DNA of 64,000 bases from Gammaproteobacteria bacterium (GCA_013817245.1 JACDDA010000001.1:372001-436000); one strand, 5' to 3'; counted from the first letter of the stretch, positions 41,553-51,249 are shown. The notes: a model not told the origin generated them from the sequence alone. Made by a program: numbers and translations.

Positions 41553-42869
41553 ATGAATGCTCCCATTTTTCAGGCAGTCCCCCATTTAACGACTGCGAGC
41601 AACGGTCCTTTGCACCAGATCGAGTCGCGTTTATTGACCCGCCAAACCGATATCGAAACTTGGTTTCGCCAACGCTGGCTACAAACTCCCGCGCCTTTTT
41701 ATGCCTCCGTGGATTTGCGCAATGCCGGCTTTAAACTGGCGCCCGTAGATACCAACTTATTCCCCGCCGGTTTTAATAATTTAAACCCCGCCTTTTTCCC
41801 CTTAGCTATCCATGCCGTGCAATCGGCGATGGAACGTTTATGTCCTAACGCGTGCGACATTTTGCTAGTCCCAGAAAACCACACACGTAATCTTTACTAT
41901 CTTGATAGCGTTGCCACGCTCAAACACATCATTGAACAAGCAGGCTACAAAGTTCGAATTGGTTCTTTATTGCCCGATATCGGCAGCGGCATGACCATTG
42001 ATAATTTACCGTCGGGGCGTTCTTTACAACTGGAGCCATTATTACGTGAAGGTAATCGCCTTAAATTGCAGGACTATAATCCTTGCGTGGTGTTACTGAA
42101 TAACGACCTAAGTGGTGGTCGCCCGCCTATCTTAGAAAATCTGGAACAAATCGTTATTCCCCCGTTGGCATTAGGTTGGATTAATCGTCTTAAATCCCAA
42201 CATTTTGCGATTTACCACGATCTTGCTACCGAATTCGCCGAACTTATTGATATTGATCCGTGGTTTATCGATCCGTTATTTCGCAACTGCGGCCAAATTG
42301 ATTTTATGAGCCGGGAAGGTACCGAATGCTTAGAACACGCGGTAGGCGAATTATTAGCGTCCATTGGTGTGAAGTACCGGAAAAATGGCATTGATCGCAA
42401 ACCCCATGTATTTGTCAAAGCGGATGCCGGCACCTACGGTATGGGCATTATGAGCGTCTCCAGTGTTGACGAAATTCGTCACCTGAATCGCAAACAACGC
42501 ACCAGCATGAGCTCCGCAAAAGAAGGTTTACGCGTACAACGGGTATTGATTCAAGAAGGTGTTTATACCTCTGAAACGATAGGCGAAAATGCGTCCGCCG
42601 AACCGGTGGTCTATATGGTGGGACATTATGTGATCGGTGGCTTTTATCGCGTGCACTCGCAAAAAACCTCGATGGAAAATTTAAATTCACCCGGCATGCA
42701 CTTTGAACCATTAGCCTTTGTTGAGCCTTGCAATGTACCTGATAAAACCCAACAACCCGATGCAATACCCAACCGTTTTTATGCTTACGGCGCTATTGCG
42801 CGTTTAGCGTTGTTAGCTGCTGCCAAAGAAATCGCTCAACAAAGCACGATCGTGATAAACGAATCATAA
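41553..42869 (+). CDS. gshA: Glutamate-cysteine ligase, Acidithiobacillus ferrooxidans-type
   Basis: GshA joins glutamate and cysteine, the first step of glutathione synthesis. The 438-residue protein is not of the E. coli GshA type. It matches the rarer proteobacterial family first described in A. ferrooxidans, with PFYASVDLRNAGFKLAPVDTNLFPAGFNNL (residues about 48-77), LLVPENHTRNLYYL near 107, and HVFVKADAGTYGMGIM near 286, an ATP-grasp-like segment. gshB follows 43 bases later on the same strand. Confidence 0.93.
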   Translation: MNAPIFQAVPHLTTASNGPLHQIESRLLTRQTDIETWFRQRWLQTPAPFYASVDLRNAGFKLAPVDTNLFPAGFNNLNPAFFPLAIHAVQSAMERLCPNACDILLVPENHTRNLYYLDSVATLKHIIEQAGYKVRIGSLLPDIGSGMTIDNLPSGRSLQLEPLLREGNRLKLQDYNPCVVLLNNDLSGGRPPILENLEQIVIPPLALGWINRLKSQHFAIYHDLATEFAELIDIDPWFIDPLFRNCGQIDFMSREGTECLEHAVGELLASIGVKYRKNGIDRKPHVFVKADAGTYGMGIMSVSSVDEIRHLNRKQRTSMSSAKEGLRVQRVLIQEGVYTSETIGENASAEPVVYMVGHYVIGGFYRVHSQKTSMENLNSPGMHFEPLAFVEPCNVPDKTQQPDAIPNRFYAYGAIARLALLAAAKEIAQQSTIVINES

Positions 42870-42912
42870 AATACGTGATCACTCATTTAAAAATAAAACG
42901 AGAATTGTAAAC

Positions 42913-43875
42913 ATGTCGCTACGACTAGGCGTGCTGATGGATCCCATCGAACGCATCAATCCTAAAAAAGATTCTACGCTCGCAATGTTGCTCGCCGCGC
43001 AAGCACGCGGTTGGTCTTTGCACTACATGACAACGGCCGATATCTATACGCGTGACGGCCAAGCACACGCGCAACTCGCCACACTGCGCGTGTTTAATGA
43101 CACTAAACATTGGTTTGAAATAGAAGCCAGCACTCTCACCACTGCGGATTTAGATATCGTGTTAATGCGTGTCGATCCTCCGTTTAACATGGAATACATC
43201 TACGCCACTTATTGGCTAGAACAACTCGCACAAAATCACGGCACGCTCATTGTGAATAATCCTGCGGCGCTGCGTAATTTCAGCGAAAAATACACTATCA
43301 GTCGCTTCCCGGATTTATGCGCGCCGACACTGATCACGAATCAACGCTCACGCATCCGCGAATTTCTTGCTGAACAACAAGATATCGTCGTTAAACCTTT
43401 GGATGGGATGGGCGGGCAATCGGTATTCCGTTTACAAAATGGCGATGGCAATACCGGGGTTATTCTCGAAACACTGACCCAACACGATCACGTCACTATT
43501 ATGGCGCAACGGTATTTACCAGCGATCAAACAAGGTGATAAACGGGTTTTAGTTATTAACGGCAAACCCGTTGAATATGCTTTAGCGCGCATCCCTTCGG
43601 AAGGCGAATTGCGCGGCAATCTTGCCGCAGGTGGTCGCGGCGAAGCGCAAATTTTAACCGCGCGGGATCGCGTGATCGCAGAAGAAGTCGGCGTATTTTT
43701 AAAAGCCGAAGGCATATTATTCGCGGGGCTCGATATTATTGGCGAATACCTAACAGAAATTAATATCACCAGCCCTACTTGCATTCGAGAACTCGATGCT
43801 CAGTGCAATCTAAATATCGCGAATGACTTACTCGAAATAATTGAACAACAGCTACTTGTAAAATTTAAAAAATAA
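42913..43875 (+). CDS. gshB: Glutathione synthetase
   Basis: GshB adds glycine to gamma-glutamylcysteine. The 320-residue ATP-grasp enzyme has the N-terminal MDPIERINPKKDSTLAML, VKPLDGMGGQSVFR near 161, KRVLVINGKPVEYALARIP near 209, and the metal-binding EINITSPTCIRELD near 287. It forms an operon with gshA; in P. aeruginosa gshB also lies beside pilG, though without gshA. Confidence 0.97.
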   Translation: MSLRLGVLMDPIERINPKKDSTLAMLLAAQARGWSLHYMTTADIYTRDGQAHAQLATLRVFNDTKHWFEIEASTLTTADLDIVLMRVDPPFNMEYIYATYWLEQLAQNHGTLIVNNPAALRNFSEKYTISRFPDLCAPTLITNQRSRIREFLAEQQDIVVKPLDGMGGQSVFRLQNGDGNTGVILETLTQHDHVTIMAQRYLPAIKQGDKRVLVINGKPVEYALARIPSEGELRGNLAAGGRGEAQILTARDRVIAEEVGVFLKAEGILFAGLDIIGEYLTEINITSPTCIRELDAQCNLNIANDLLEIIEQQLLVKFKK

Positions 43876-43913
43876 TTTATAAAATTAGCTAATCGGGTAC
43901 CGGCGGGAACACT

Positions 43914-44711
43914 ATGTCGACTTCATGGAAACAAAAAACAAAATCTAGCGATGCTTGGTTAGGGCAATTCAGTCGGCTGCGCGCATTTTCCGTGCACTTA
44001 ATAATCGGTTTAGTTATTTTTTCAATATTATCGGCATTAATCATTTTTATTTGGTATCCCGCTGCCTTGTTTTATACCGACGGCGGTTGGCAAGGTTTAC
44101 GAATTATTGCGGGTGTCGACATCGTCCTAGGCCCAGCACTCACGCTCATGTTTTTTAAGAAACACAAACCTGGTCTTACGCTGGATGTCAGCGTTATTGC
44201 CACATTACAAATCATCGCCTTAATAATAGGCATCATCACTGTCTACCATAGCAGACCGGCAGTCATCACTTTTGCAAGCAATGCCGCCATCGGTTTTACT
44301 CCGTCACAATTAAAAGATGCGCAGAATCAACTTGCGGCATTAAACATTCAAGCCGATACACCGAATACCAACCTAGTCAGCTGGCCTGCGCTTTATGAAA
44401 TTGTGCCGCCTACCGACAAGGCGCAACGTAAAACATTTTTCAACGAAATGTATAAAGCGGGTTATCCCATTCCGCATTTACGCATAGATCAATACAATTC
44501 TCTGCAAAATCGTTTACCGACTACAGCCGCCGTTAATATTGAAAACGCAGTAGATGCTGCCACCTTGAAAGAAATTCTGTCCAAATACAAAATCGATCAG
44601 GGCGATCTGCTTTTTTATCGCTACAGCCCACGTTACACAAATGACACCGTTTTTATTGTGCTCGATAAAAACACGCACGAAGTGCTGGACTATTTGTTAG
44701 TAAATAAATAA
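43914..44711 (+). CDS. TfpX/TfpZ-family type IV pilin accessory protein
   Basis: The 265-residue protein has two to three transmembrane helices near the N-terminus (about 25-50, 62-80 and 90-112) with the family-like stretch SRLRAFSVHLIIGLVIF, IWYPAALFYTDGGW and GVDIVLGPALTLMFFKK, then a periplasmic domain of about 150 residues. These features match my memory of TfpX/TfpZ proteins, which in other species are encoded next to the pilin gene and help its surface assembly. No pilin gene is near here. It lies between gshB and the tonB-like gene, 38 bases after gshB. Confidence 0.78.
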   Translation: MSTSWKQKTKSSDAWLGQFSRLRAFSVHLIIGLVIFSILSALIIFIWYPAALFYTDGGWQGLRIIAGVDIVLGPALTLMFFKKHKPGLTLDVSVIATLQIIALIIGIITVYHSRPAVITFASNAAIGFTPSQLKDAQNQLAALNIQADTPNTNLVSWPALYEIVPPTDKAQRKTFFNEMYKAGYPIPHLRIDQYNSLQNRLPTTAAVNIENAVDAATLKEILSKYKIDQGDLLFYRYSPRYTNDTVFIVLDKNTHEVLDYLLVNK

Positions 44712-44796
44712 ACCAACACCCAACTTCCTCCGTTCGATAATGGCTAGCTAATTTAAAGTAGTTATCCATGCGCTGTTGGCGGTAGAATCGCCTCAC

Positions 44797-45726
44797 ATGT
44801 TGAAAGAAAACTTATCAGCCATCCATCCAACGTCGGCAACCACACAAATGTTGCTGCCCACGCCTGCGGCGCTAAAAATTAGCGCGGCAGATCGTTTAAG
44901 CCTAACTTTATTTTTAGCGGCGGCGGCGCATGCGGTGCTTATTTTAGGCGTGTCTTTTGTACCGGGTGACTTGGCTAATTTAAAGCCGCCACCGACGCTG
45001 GATATTATTCTGGTGCAACAACACGACAATGATCGCCCCGACGAAGCCGATTATCTCGCGCAAACCTCGCAAACCGGCGGCGGCACGTCGGAAGAACGTG
45101 CGCGACCCAGTGATTTATTTGCTTCAACCGAACCTTCTATTAATCAAGGCATCGCGCCCCAACCCATGGAAGCCGGCAAAATAAAACCGCTCACACAAGA
45201 ACAAATGCGGGTGCTAACACAATTACAAGCGGAAGAAAAAACCGCGCTCACTGAAGCGATGGAAAAAACCGAACCGACTGTTAATGAAGAAGAAAAACCG
45301 TTTGAATATGATTTAGAAATCGCCCGATTAACGGCCGAACTCAATCAATCAATGGATACTTATGCAAAACGTCCGACTAAATTAGTCGTTAGCGCCAGCA
45401 CTCATGAAATTGTATCTGCACAATACATGCAGCAATGGGTAGAAAAAATCGAACGCTTAGGCAATATCAATTACCCTAATGAAGCGCGTGTAAAAAAACT
45501 CGAAGGCGATTTGATTCTAGAAGTCGAATTAAAATGGGATGGCAGCATTGTTGCGATTCGTTTAATTCAATCATCAGGTCATCGCATTTTAGATGACGCT
45601 GCGAAACGCGTTGTTGAAATGGGCACACCGTATCCACCGTTCCCACCTAATCTGCGTAAAAAAGCCGATCATTTACAAATTGTGCGCACCTGGCAATTTC
45701 AGCAAGGCGATTTACAAACACATTAA
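44797..45726 (+). CDS. tonB: TonB-family energy transducer (TonB3-like)
   Basis: From the ATG at 44797 the protein has 309 residues: a cytoplasmic tail, one transmembrane segment (about 36-58), a long acidic Glu/Gln/Thr-rich periplasmic spacer, and a C-terminal TonB domain (about 215-300: RLGNINYPNEARVKKLEGDL, VAIRLIQSSGHRILDDAAKR). Position between gshB and algH matches P. aeruginosa tonB3, which is needed for twitching motility rather than iron uptake. No ExbB/ExbD genes are nearby. A TAGAAT at 44783-44788 lies just upstream. Confidence 0.88.
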   Translation: MLKENLSAIHPTSATTQMLLPTPAALKISAADRLSLTLFLAAAAHAVLILGVSFVPGDLANLKPPPTLDIILVQQHDNDRPDEADYLAQTSQTGGGTSEERARPSDLFASTEPSINQGIAPQPMEAGKIKPLTQEQMRVLTQLQAEEKTALTEAMEKTEPTVNEEEKPFEYDLEIARLTAELNQSMDTYAKRPTKLVVSASTHEIVSAQYMQQWVEKIERLGNINYPNEARVKKLEGDLILEVELKWDGSIVAIRLIQSSGHRILDDAAKRVVEMGTPYPPFPPNLRKKADHLQIVRTWQFQQGDLQTH

Positions 45727-45772
45727 CTGTCTGGCGCCGATTTAATATATAAGTACTCAACACAGGACAATC

Positions 45773-46333
45773 ATGTCAGCAACCCATCTTGCACATCATT
45801 TTTTGCTCGCCATGCCCGCGTTAAAAAATCCGCATTTTTTCCATGCGCTCATTTACATTTGCGAACATGATGATGACGGCACCATGGGCATCGTCTTAAA
45901 TCGAATTACAGAATATCGTGTCGGTGAATTATTTGGTCAACTCGGCATTCGCGATGCCGACAAAAATACCAAAGAACGTTTGTTATTAGCAGGCGGGCCC
46001 ATGCAAGCAGAACGCGGTTTTATTTTGCATAGACCCAGCGGTGATTGGGAAGCCAGCCTTACCGTGCAAGACGATGTCACCTTAACGTCTTCACGCGATA
46101 TTTTAGAAGTCATTGCGCAAGGCAAAGGTCCCGCCGAGAATATTATTGCGCTCGGTTACGCCGGCTGGTCACCTGGACAATTGGAACAAGAAATCGCCGA
46201 CAGCGCGTGGTTAACCATGCCCGCTGATAGCGATATGATATTTAACACGCCACCCGATAAATTATGGCAAAGCGCTGCGCATGCCATGGGTGTAGATCTT
46301 AATTTACTCAGCTCACAAACAGGTCATGCCTGA
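45773..46333 (+). CDS. algH: YqgE/AlgH family protein
   Basis: The 186-residue protein belongs to the YqgE/AlgH family: LAHHFLLAMPALKNPHFFHALIYICEH at residues 5-31, GTMGIVLNR, LLAGGPMQAERGFILHRP near 68, and LGYAGWSPGQLEQEI near 124. The biochemical function is unknown; in P. aeruginosa AlgH affects alginate regulation. It overlaps the ruvX start by eight bases, the usual neighbour. Confidence 0.95.
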   Translation: MSATHLAHHFLLAMPALKNPHFFHALIYICEHDDDGTMGIVLNRITEYRVGELFGQLGIRDADKNTKERLLLAGGPMQAERGFILHRPSGDWEASLTVQDDVTLTSSRDILEVIAQGKGPAENIIALGYAGWSPGQLEQEIADSAWLTMPADSDMIFNTPPDKLWQSAAHAMGVDLNLLSSQTGHA

Positions 46334-46784
46334 AAATCCCGTCATCAATTCGCTATTAGGATTCGATTTTGGTTTGAAGCGTATCGGCGTAGCCAGTGGC
46401 CAAACGTTTACTAACACCGCATCGCCGGTAGCCATTGTTGATGCTAAAGACGGTGAACCCGATTGGTTAGCACTGGATAAATTAGTTCGCGAATGGCGCC
46501 CACATGGATTAGTCGTGGGCTTACCGCTATTCCCTGATGGCAGTCCTGGCGATATGACTGAGCCCGCCAAACGTTTTGCCAAAGCACTAGAACTACGTTT
46601 TCAATTGCCGGTGTTTTTACAAAACGAAGCTTTAAGTTCTCGTGAAGCGGATAGCCTGATGCAACACCAACGCGCCACTGGCATTCGCAATCGCAAAGTC
46701 CGCAAAGGTGATAATGATCGCGTCGCCGCGAGTTTAATTTTGCAGCGCTGGTTGGCCCAGCAACAAAATCTAAAATCTTCCTAA
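46326..46784 (+). CDS. ruvX: Putative pre-16S rRNA nuclease (YqgF/RuvX)
   Basis: This RNase H-like family protein processes the 5' end of 16S rRNA in E. coli. The 152 residues include the catalytic-site motif LLGFDFGLKRIGVASGQ near 10, VVGLPLFPDGSPG near 61, LQNEALSSREAD near 95 and the C-terminal DNDRVAASLILQRWL with a conserved Asp. It overlaps algH; pyrR, found next in Pseudomonas, is absent here. Confidence 0.95.
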   Translation: MPENPVINSLLGFDFGLKRIGVASGQTFTNTASPVAIVDAKDGEPDWLALDKLVREWRPHGLVVGLPLFPDGSPGDMTEPAKRFAKALELRFQLPVFLQNEALSSREADSLMQHQRATGIRNRKVRKGDNDRVAASLILQRWLAQQQNLKSS

Positions 46785-46804
46785 CGCCACACTCTAAAAT
46801 TCGC

Positions 46805-46834
46805 TGCGTGTTCGGCCCGCATTCCCGCTATAAT
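46805..46834 (+). promoter_or_regulatory. Putative promoter of pyrB
   Basis: A perfect TATAAT lies at 46829-46834, 27 bases before the pyrB start. The -35 element (TGCGTG, 46805-46810, 18-base spacer) is poor. I see no pyrimidine attenuator leader. Confidence 0.4.
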
Positions 46835-46860
46835 GGCCTCCCTTACGCGGCTAAGACGGC

Positions 46861-47841
46861 ATGAGCACCCACAACCTGCAATTAACTCCCGATGGGAAAC
46901 TGCAACACCTGCTCGACACCGAGGGTTTATCCCGTTCGCTGATAGAACATATTCTCGATCAATCTGAATCTTTTATTGATCTCAATACTGCCTCTATAAA
47001 AAAAGTGCCTTTGCTACAAGGCAAAACCGTCGCCAATTTATTTTTTGAAACCAGCACACGCACACGCACCACGTTTGAACTCGCAGCCAAACGCTTATCA
47101 GCGGATGTACTCAACGTTAATATCGCGACATCTGCAACCTCGAAAGGCGAAACGCTGCTCGACACCATCAAAAATATTGAAGCGATGCACAGCGATATGT
47201 TTGTCGTGCGTCACGCCGATAGCGGTGCGGTGAATTTTCTTGCGCAACATGTTGCGCCCCACGTTAGCGTCATTAACGCAGGTGATGGTCGACACGCACA
47301 TCCCACCCAAGCATTATTAGATTTATTTACGATACGTCGTCACAAAACAGATTTCAAAAAACTACGCATCGCAATCGTCGGTGACATCTTGCACTCTCGC
47401 GTTGCACGCTCACAAATTCACGCTTTAAAAACGATGGCCACCGCTGAAATTCGCGTCATTGCACCACGTACTTTACTACCGACCTCTATTGCACAATGGG
47501 GTGTCAGCGTTTTTCATGACTTACAACAAGGTCTACGCGATGTGGATGTCATCATCATGTTGCGCTTACAAAAAGAACGTATGCAAAGTGGTTTATTACC
47601 CAGCGAACATGAGTTTTATCACAGCTATGGTTTAACCCCTGAACGTTTGCGTCTAGCAAAACCTGATGCGATCGTGATGCATCCGGGGCCTGCGAATCGC
47701 GGTGTTGAAATTGCATCCAGCGTTGCCGACGGGCCGCAATCAGTCATTCTCGAACAAGTAACTAATGGTATTGCAGTGCGCATGGCGGTGATGGCAATGA
47801 CACTGCAAAATCGTCAACAAACAGCGAGTGCAAAAACATGA
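46861..47841 (+). CDS. pyrB: Aspartate carbamoyltransferase catalytic subunit
   Basis: PyrB forms carbamoyl-aspartate in pyrimidine synthesis. The 326-residue protein has the carbamoyl-phosphate-binding STRTR at 65-69 ([13 protein letters not shown]), [20 protein letters not shown] near 140, [12 protein letters not shown] near 172 and [12 protein letters not shown] near 277. The roughly 10-15-residue N-terminal extension over E. coli PyrB resembles the Pseudomonas type, in which PyrB works as a complex with an inactive PyrC'. The start of that partner overlaps the pyrB stop by four bases. Confidence 0.96.
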   Translation: MSTHNLQLTPDGKLQHLLDTEGLSRSLIEHILDQSESFIDLNTASIKKVPLLQGKTVANLFFETSTRTRTTFELAAKRLSADVLNVNIATSATSKGETLLDTIKNIEAMHSDMFVVRHADSGAVNFLAQHVAPHVSVINAGDGRHAHPTQALLDLFTIRRHKTDFKKLRIAIVGDILHSRVARSQIHALKTMATAEIRVIAPRTLLPTSIAQWGVSVFHDLQQGLRDVDVIIMLRLQKERMQSGLLPSEHEFYHSYGLTPERLRLAKPDAIVMHPGPANRGVEIASSVADGPQSVILEQVTNGIAVRMAVMAMTLQNRQQTASAKT

Positions 47842-49121
47842 GCACGCGCATTGTCATTCAAAACGGTCGCTTGCTGGATCCCGCGAATAAATTAGATCGC
47901 GTCGCTCATCTTTATATTGAACAAGGTGTCATTGTTGGCATCGACAAAACGCCCGCCAATTTTAAAGCCGATCACATTATCGACGCGAATAAACAGTGGG
48001 TGATTCCTGGTGTTGTTGATTTAGCAGCACGTCTACGCGAACCTGGCGCAGAATATAAAACCACGATCGCAACCGAAACACGCGCCGCTGCCAATGCCGG
48101 CATTACTACTTTATGTTTACCACCGGATACCGATCCGGTGATTGACGAACCCGCTGTAGTCGAACTGATACAACAGCGCGCACTGAGCGCAGGCGGCGCT
48201 AAATTACAAACCTTAGGCGCGTTAACGGTTGGATTAAAAGGCGAACAACTCAGTGAAATGTTGGCGTTAAAACAAGCGGGATGTTTAGGTGTTTCTAATG
48301 CGTTTAAACCCTTAAGTAATAATCGCGTGTTACGCCGCGCGTTTGAATACGCTGCTACTTTCGATTTAACCGTACACATTTCACCCATGGATCTGGCGCT
48401 GTCCGCCGATGGCGTGGCGCACGATGGTTACATCGCCGCGCAACTCGGTTTAATGGGTATTCCCGTGTCAGCTGAAACCAGTGCGCTAGCGCAATGTTTA
48501 ATTTTGATTGAAGAAGTCGGCGTTAAAGCCCATTTCGGACGTTTATCTGCAGCGCGCAGCGTCGAAATGATTGCAGTTGCCAAACAGCGCGGTTTAAACA
48601 TCACCGCCGATGTAGCCGCGCATCAATTACTTTTAAATGATTCCGCCATTGCGCACTTCGACGCGCGCGCTCATGTACTGCCGCCACTGCGCGATGAAAC
48701 TGATCGCTTAGGATTATTAGCAGGTATTCGTAACGGCAGCATCGATGCTATTTGCTCCGATCATCAACCACACGAAAGTGATGCGAAAGCAAATCCATTT
48801 CCGATGACAGCGCCCGGAATTTCCGCGCTAGAAACGTTATTGCCACTTTGCTTAAAACTGGTAGCGACGCAACAACTAGATTTATCGACCGTACTAACCT
48901 GTCTGACGCGCAAACCCGCAGAAATTTTGGGTTTATCAGTAGGACAATTAGCCGTAAACACACCCGCCGATATCGCCATTATTAATCCCAATGCCAACTG
49001 GACTCTCAATTCCGCACAGATGATTAGTCGCGGCCATAACACGCCGTTTGATGGTTGGGCATTTAATCATCAAGTACAACTCACACTTGTAAATGGCAAA
49101 ATAATCGAACGCGATCTGTAA
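47838..49121 (+). CDS. pyrC: Non-catalytic dihydroorotase-like subunit PyrC'
   Basis: The 427-residue amidohydrolase-fold protein is homologous to class I dihydroorotase. Active enzymes have D-x-H-x-H before LREPG; here the sequence is [12 protein letters not shown], with Ala63 and Arg65 in place of both metal-binding histidines. Other motifs remain ([29 protein letters not shown]). In Pseudomonas the equivalent gene downstream of pyrB encodes an inactive subunit required for ATCase assembly. I infer the same role, and that an active PyrC is encoded elsewhere. The start overlaps pyrB (ATGA). Confidence 0.92.
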   Translation: MSTRIVIQNGRLLDPANKLDRVAHLYIEQGVIVGIDKTPANFKADHIIDANKQWVIPGVVDLAARLREPGAEYKTTIATETRAAANAGITTLCLPPDTDPVIDEPAVVELIQQRALSAGGAKLQTLGALTVGLKGEQLSEMLALKQAGCLGVSNAFKPLSNNRVLRRAFEYAATFDLTVHISPMDLALSADGVAHDGYIAAQLGLMGIPVSAETSALAQCLILIEEVGVKAHFGRLSAARSVEMIAVAKQRGLNITADVAAHQLLLNDSAIAHFDARAHVLPPLRDETDRLGLLAGIRNGSIDAICSDHQPHESDAKANPFPMTAPGISALETLLPLCLKLVATQQLDLSTVLTCLTRKPAEILGLSVGQLAVNTPADIAIINPNANWTLNSAQMISRGHNTPFDGWAFNHQVQLTLVNGKIIERDL

Positions 49122-49208
49122 TATTTTATTAAACCCAACGTCATCTCCGCCGCTAAGCACTTTCTGTGATTGCAAAAAATTCATACCGTCCGCGAAGATG
49201 GAGTTCTT

Positions 49209-49628
49209 ATGTTTTTCATGATTTATGTCAGTTCTGCAACCCAACCTTTTTCTACAGAACAACTACGCGATTTATTAAGCGTAAGCCGCGCCAACAATAC
49301 AACCCTAAACATTAGCGGCATGCTGCTATATAAAGACGGCAACTTTATGCAAAGCTTAGAAGGCGAAGAATCAGTAGTACGCGCACTCTATGAAAAAATA
49401 TCGCTGGATAACAGACACAAAGGCACCTTGGTTTTATTACAAGACAACGTCGAAGTAAGACAATTTCCCGATTGGTCGATGGGATTCAAAAACCTAGATA
49501 ACGAAAATAACGAATCGTTGCCGGGATATAATGAATTAATGAATTATCGTTTTACTGGCGAAGAGTTTTCAGCAAACCCTACACAAGCACAGAAATTATT
49601 ATTGAGCTTTAAAAAGAATATGGGGTGA
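49209..49628 (+). CDS. Single-domain BLUF blue-light photoreceptor
   Basis: BLUF domains bind FAD and change conformation in blue light. From the ATG at 49209 (GGAG five bases upstream) the protein has 139 residues: the BLUF domain plus a short helical tail, like PixD or BlsA. The photo-active residues are Tyr6, Asn30 (in SRANNT), Gln48 (in NFMQSLEG), Trp89 and Met91 (DWSMGF); their spacing equals that of Tyr21, Asn45, Gln63, Trp104 and Met106 in AppA. With no output domain it must act through a partner. It lies between the pyr genes and the accessory region. Confidence 0.94.
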   Translation: MFFMIYVSSATQPFSTEQLRDLLSVSRANNTTLNISGMLLYKDGNFMQSLEGEESVVRALYEKISLDNRHKGTLVLLQDNVEVRQFPDWSMGFKNLDNENNESLPGYNELMNYRFTGEEFSANPTQAQKLLLSFKKNMG

Positions 49629-49735
49629 TCGTCAAATTTTTTACAATCAATTAAACCCTCATGCTAAAACGCTTTTTAGCGAATGGGGCGCAATAAACAA
49701 CGGGCATAGCGCCGTATGAAAATATAATTTTGAAC

Positions 49736-51174
49736 TCAAAAAGTCTGACCCCTTGATTTTCTATCTTGCCAAACGGATATTTTGAAGCGCCGATCCTTCT
49801 GTTGTTCGCCGACTGGTTTTATCGCGATTTCATTTTTATCTGCGTCCCAAGAAAATGCTTGTCCACTCACAGGATGAGTCGCCCATTCTGGGTGTTGTTG
49901 AATAAATGCGGGAATCTCTTTAGTCGTAATTTTTTGGCGACGAATCTCATAACCCAACTTAACCATGCGCTGTAGCGCAGCAGCATCGTAAGCACGCAAG
50001 GGGTAGTTTCGTACATTGAAGCACCGATCGCTAATAAGGTTTTGCCCATAGGGTTGTACGCGAAATTAAGTCCAAAGCTCAGATTTTTCCTCATCCAAGT
50101 CGAGTATGCATCACGAGCTACGTAAACGTTTTCTGGTTCGGCGTCAGTCATCTTAGTCAATTGTTGTATTACTTTTGAGTTCAGATTTACTGTTGCGCGT
50201 GCTTTGTAAAAATGGAGGCTGAAGCGACTCCAATAACGTTCCCACCATTTTGGCGTATCTCCCGCTATTGCGTTGCGAATATCAAATTGCGCGTCTGCGT
50301 CACGAGACATTCGATCCCATATACTTGTCATCGTCCTAAACTCGTAGGTGAACATCTTGCCAATTTTCCAGTCGTCTTGGTCGAACTGCATCACCATATG
50401 ATCGAGTTCCGTTGAAAAACTTGACAGATCGATAGTGCTATCCGCAATCATGTCGGCCAGCATTAAATAGTCTCCTTGTAGATATGCAACGGCACTCATC
50501 TTTGAAACTAGATCGCCCTCTCCCATCAACATAGCGCGCCAAACACGAATATCTCCGTCTAAATCCATAAGTGCTGCTTTTTGTTGGTGTAGATTTTGAC
50601 TTTTCATCTGCACTGCAAAATTGACAAGAAACAAAGATCGTATTTGTGATGATGGATAGATCAGCGGGGAATATAAGCTCGGTGTCGCAGTGTCGTAGTA
50701 GCCTGTAAAGTTTTTTAAGGCGAGATAACGTTGGTACAGTTCTCGGTTGTCATCGAGTAACTTCTCAATCTCGTCTTTGTGATTCTCGATTTTGTCCCAA
50801 CACGACGTTTGCAACGGATGGCAGAAATCGAGCTTGCCTTTGAAGTCGAGTAACCGTGGATTTTTTTTCGACACATCCTCGAGCGCAATACGCGGATCTT
50901 TAAGTCTGGCCTCTAGACCGACTTCGTATTCTTTGACTTTTTCGAGACCAAAGGCAACCGGTGACTCACCCATTGGAGCATCAGACCCCAATAAGGCCAA
51001 GTAAAGATTTTGATCGGCGCTAAACTGATTAGGAGGCGCAGTAAGTAGAACCGTCGTCTCTGGTGCAAGATCTTCGTCAAAGAAGTTAATCGCAATCATC
51101 ACCAGCAGCAAACCAACTGCAAACGCGAATACCCATAGCAAGCCCTTGGAGAGCCATCGCCAAATCGTTTTCAT
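49736..51174 (-). pseudogene. Frameshifted membrane-anchored protein of unknown function
   Basis: A minus-strand gene starts at the ATG at 51174: an N-terminal transmembrane helix (about 12-30), then a large, mostly helical extracytoplasmic domain, with no family I recognise. The first frame runs to 49867, but from about 50010 the sensible protein continues in another frame down to 49736 (RAYDAAALQRMVKLGYEIRR...PVSGQAFSWD). The switch falls at a CCCC run (50004-50007), so one base appears to be missing or added, by mutation or sequencing error. The last nine residues (DRKSRGQTF) are encoded by the repeat motif at 49742-49760, so the true 3' end may be lost too. Confidence 0.75.
49742..49760 (-). 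repeat. RAYT-associated repeat motif, copy 1
   Basis: AGTCTGACCCCTTGATTTT, the complement of the motif at 53271-53289 with one change. It overlaps the 3' end of the frameshifted gene. Confidence 0.7.
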
Positions 51175-51249
51175 CTTACGTACCTGCCTGATAAAGCGTT
51201 GATGAGAAATATCATCATGACCTTAATTTTAAGATGACTATCCATTCTC

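Noticed and set aside
49170-49208. Upstream TTG start adding 13 residues to the BLUF protein.
   Set aside because: The ATG at 49209 has GGAG at an ideal distance, and BLUF domains begin within a few residues of the conserved tyrosine.
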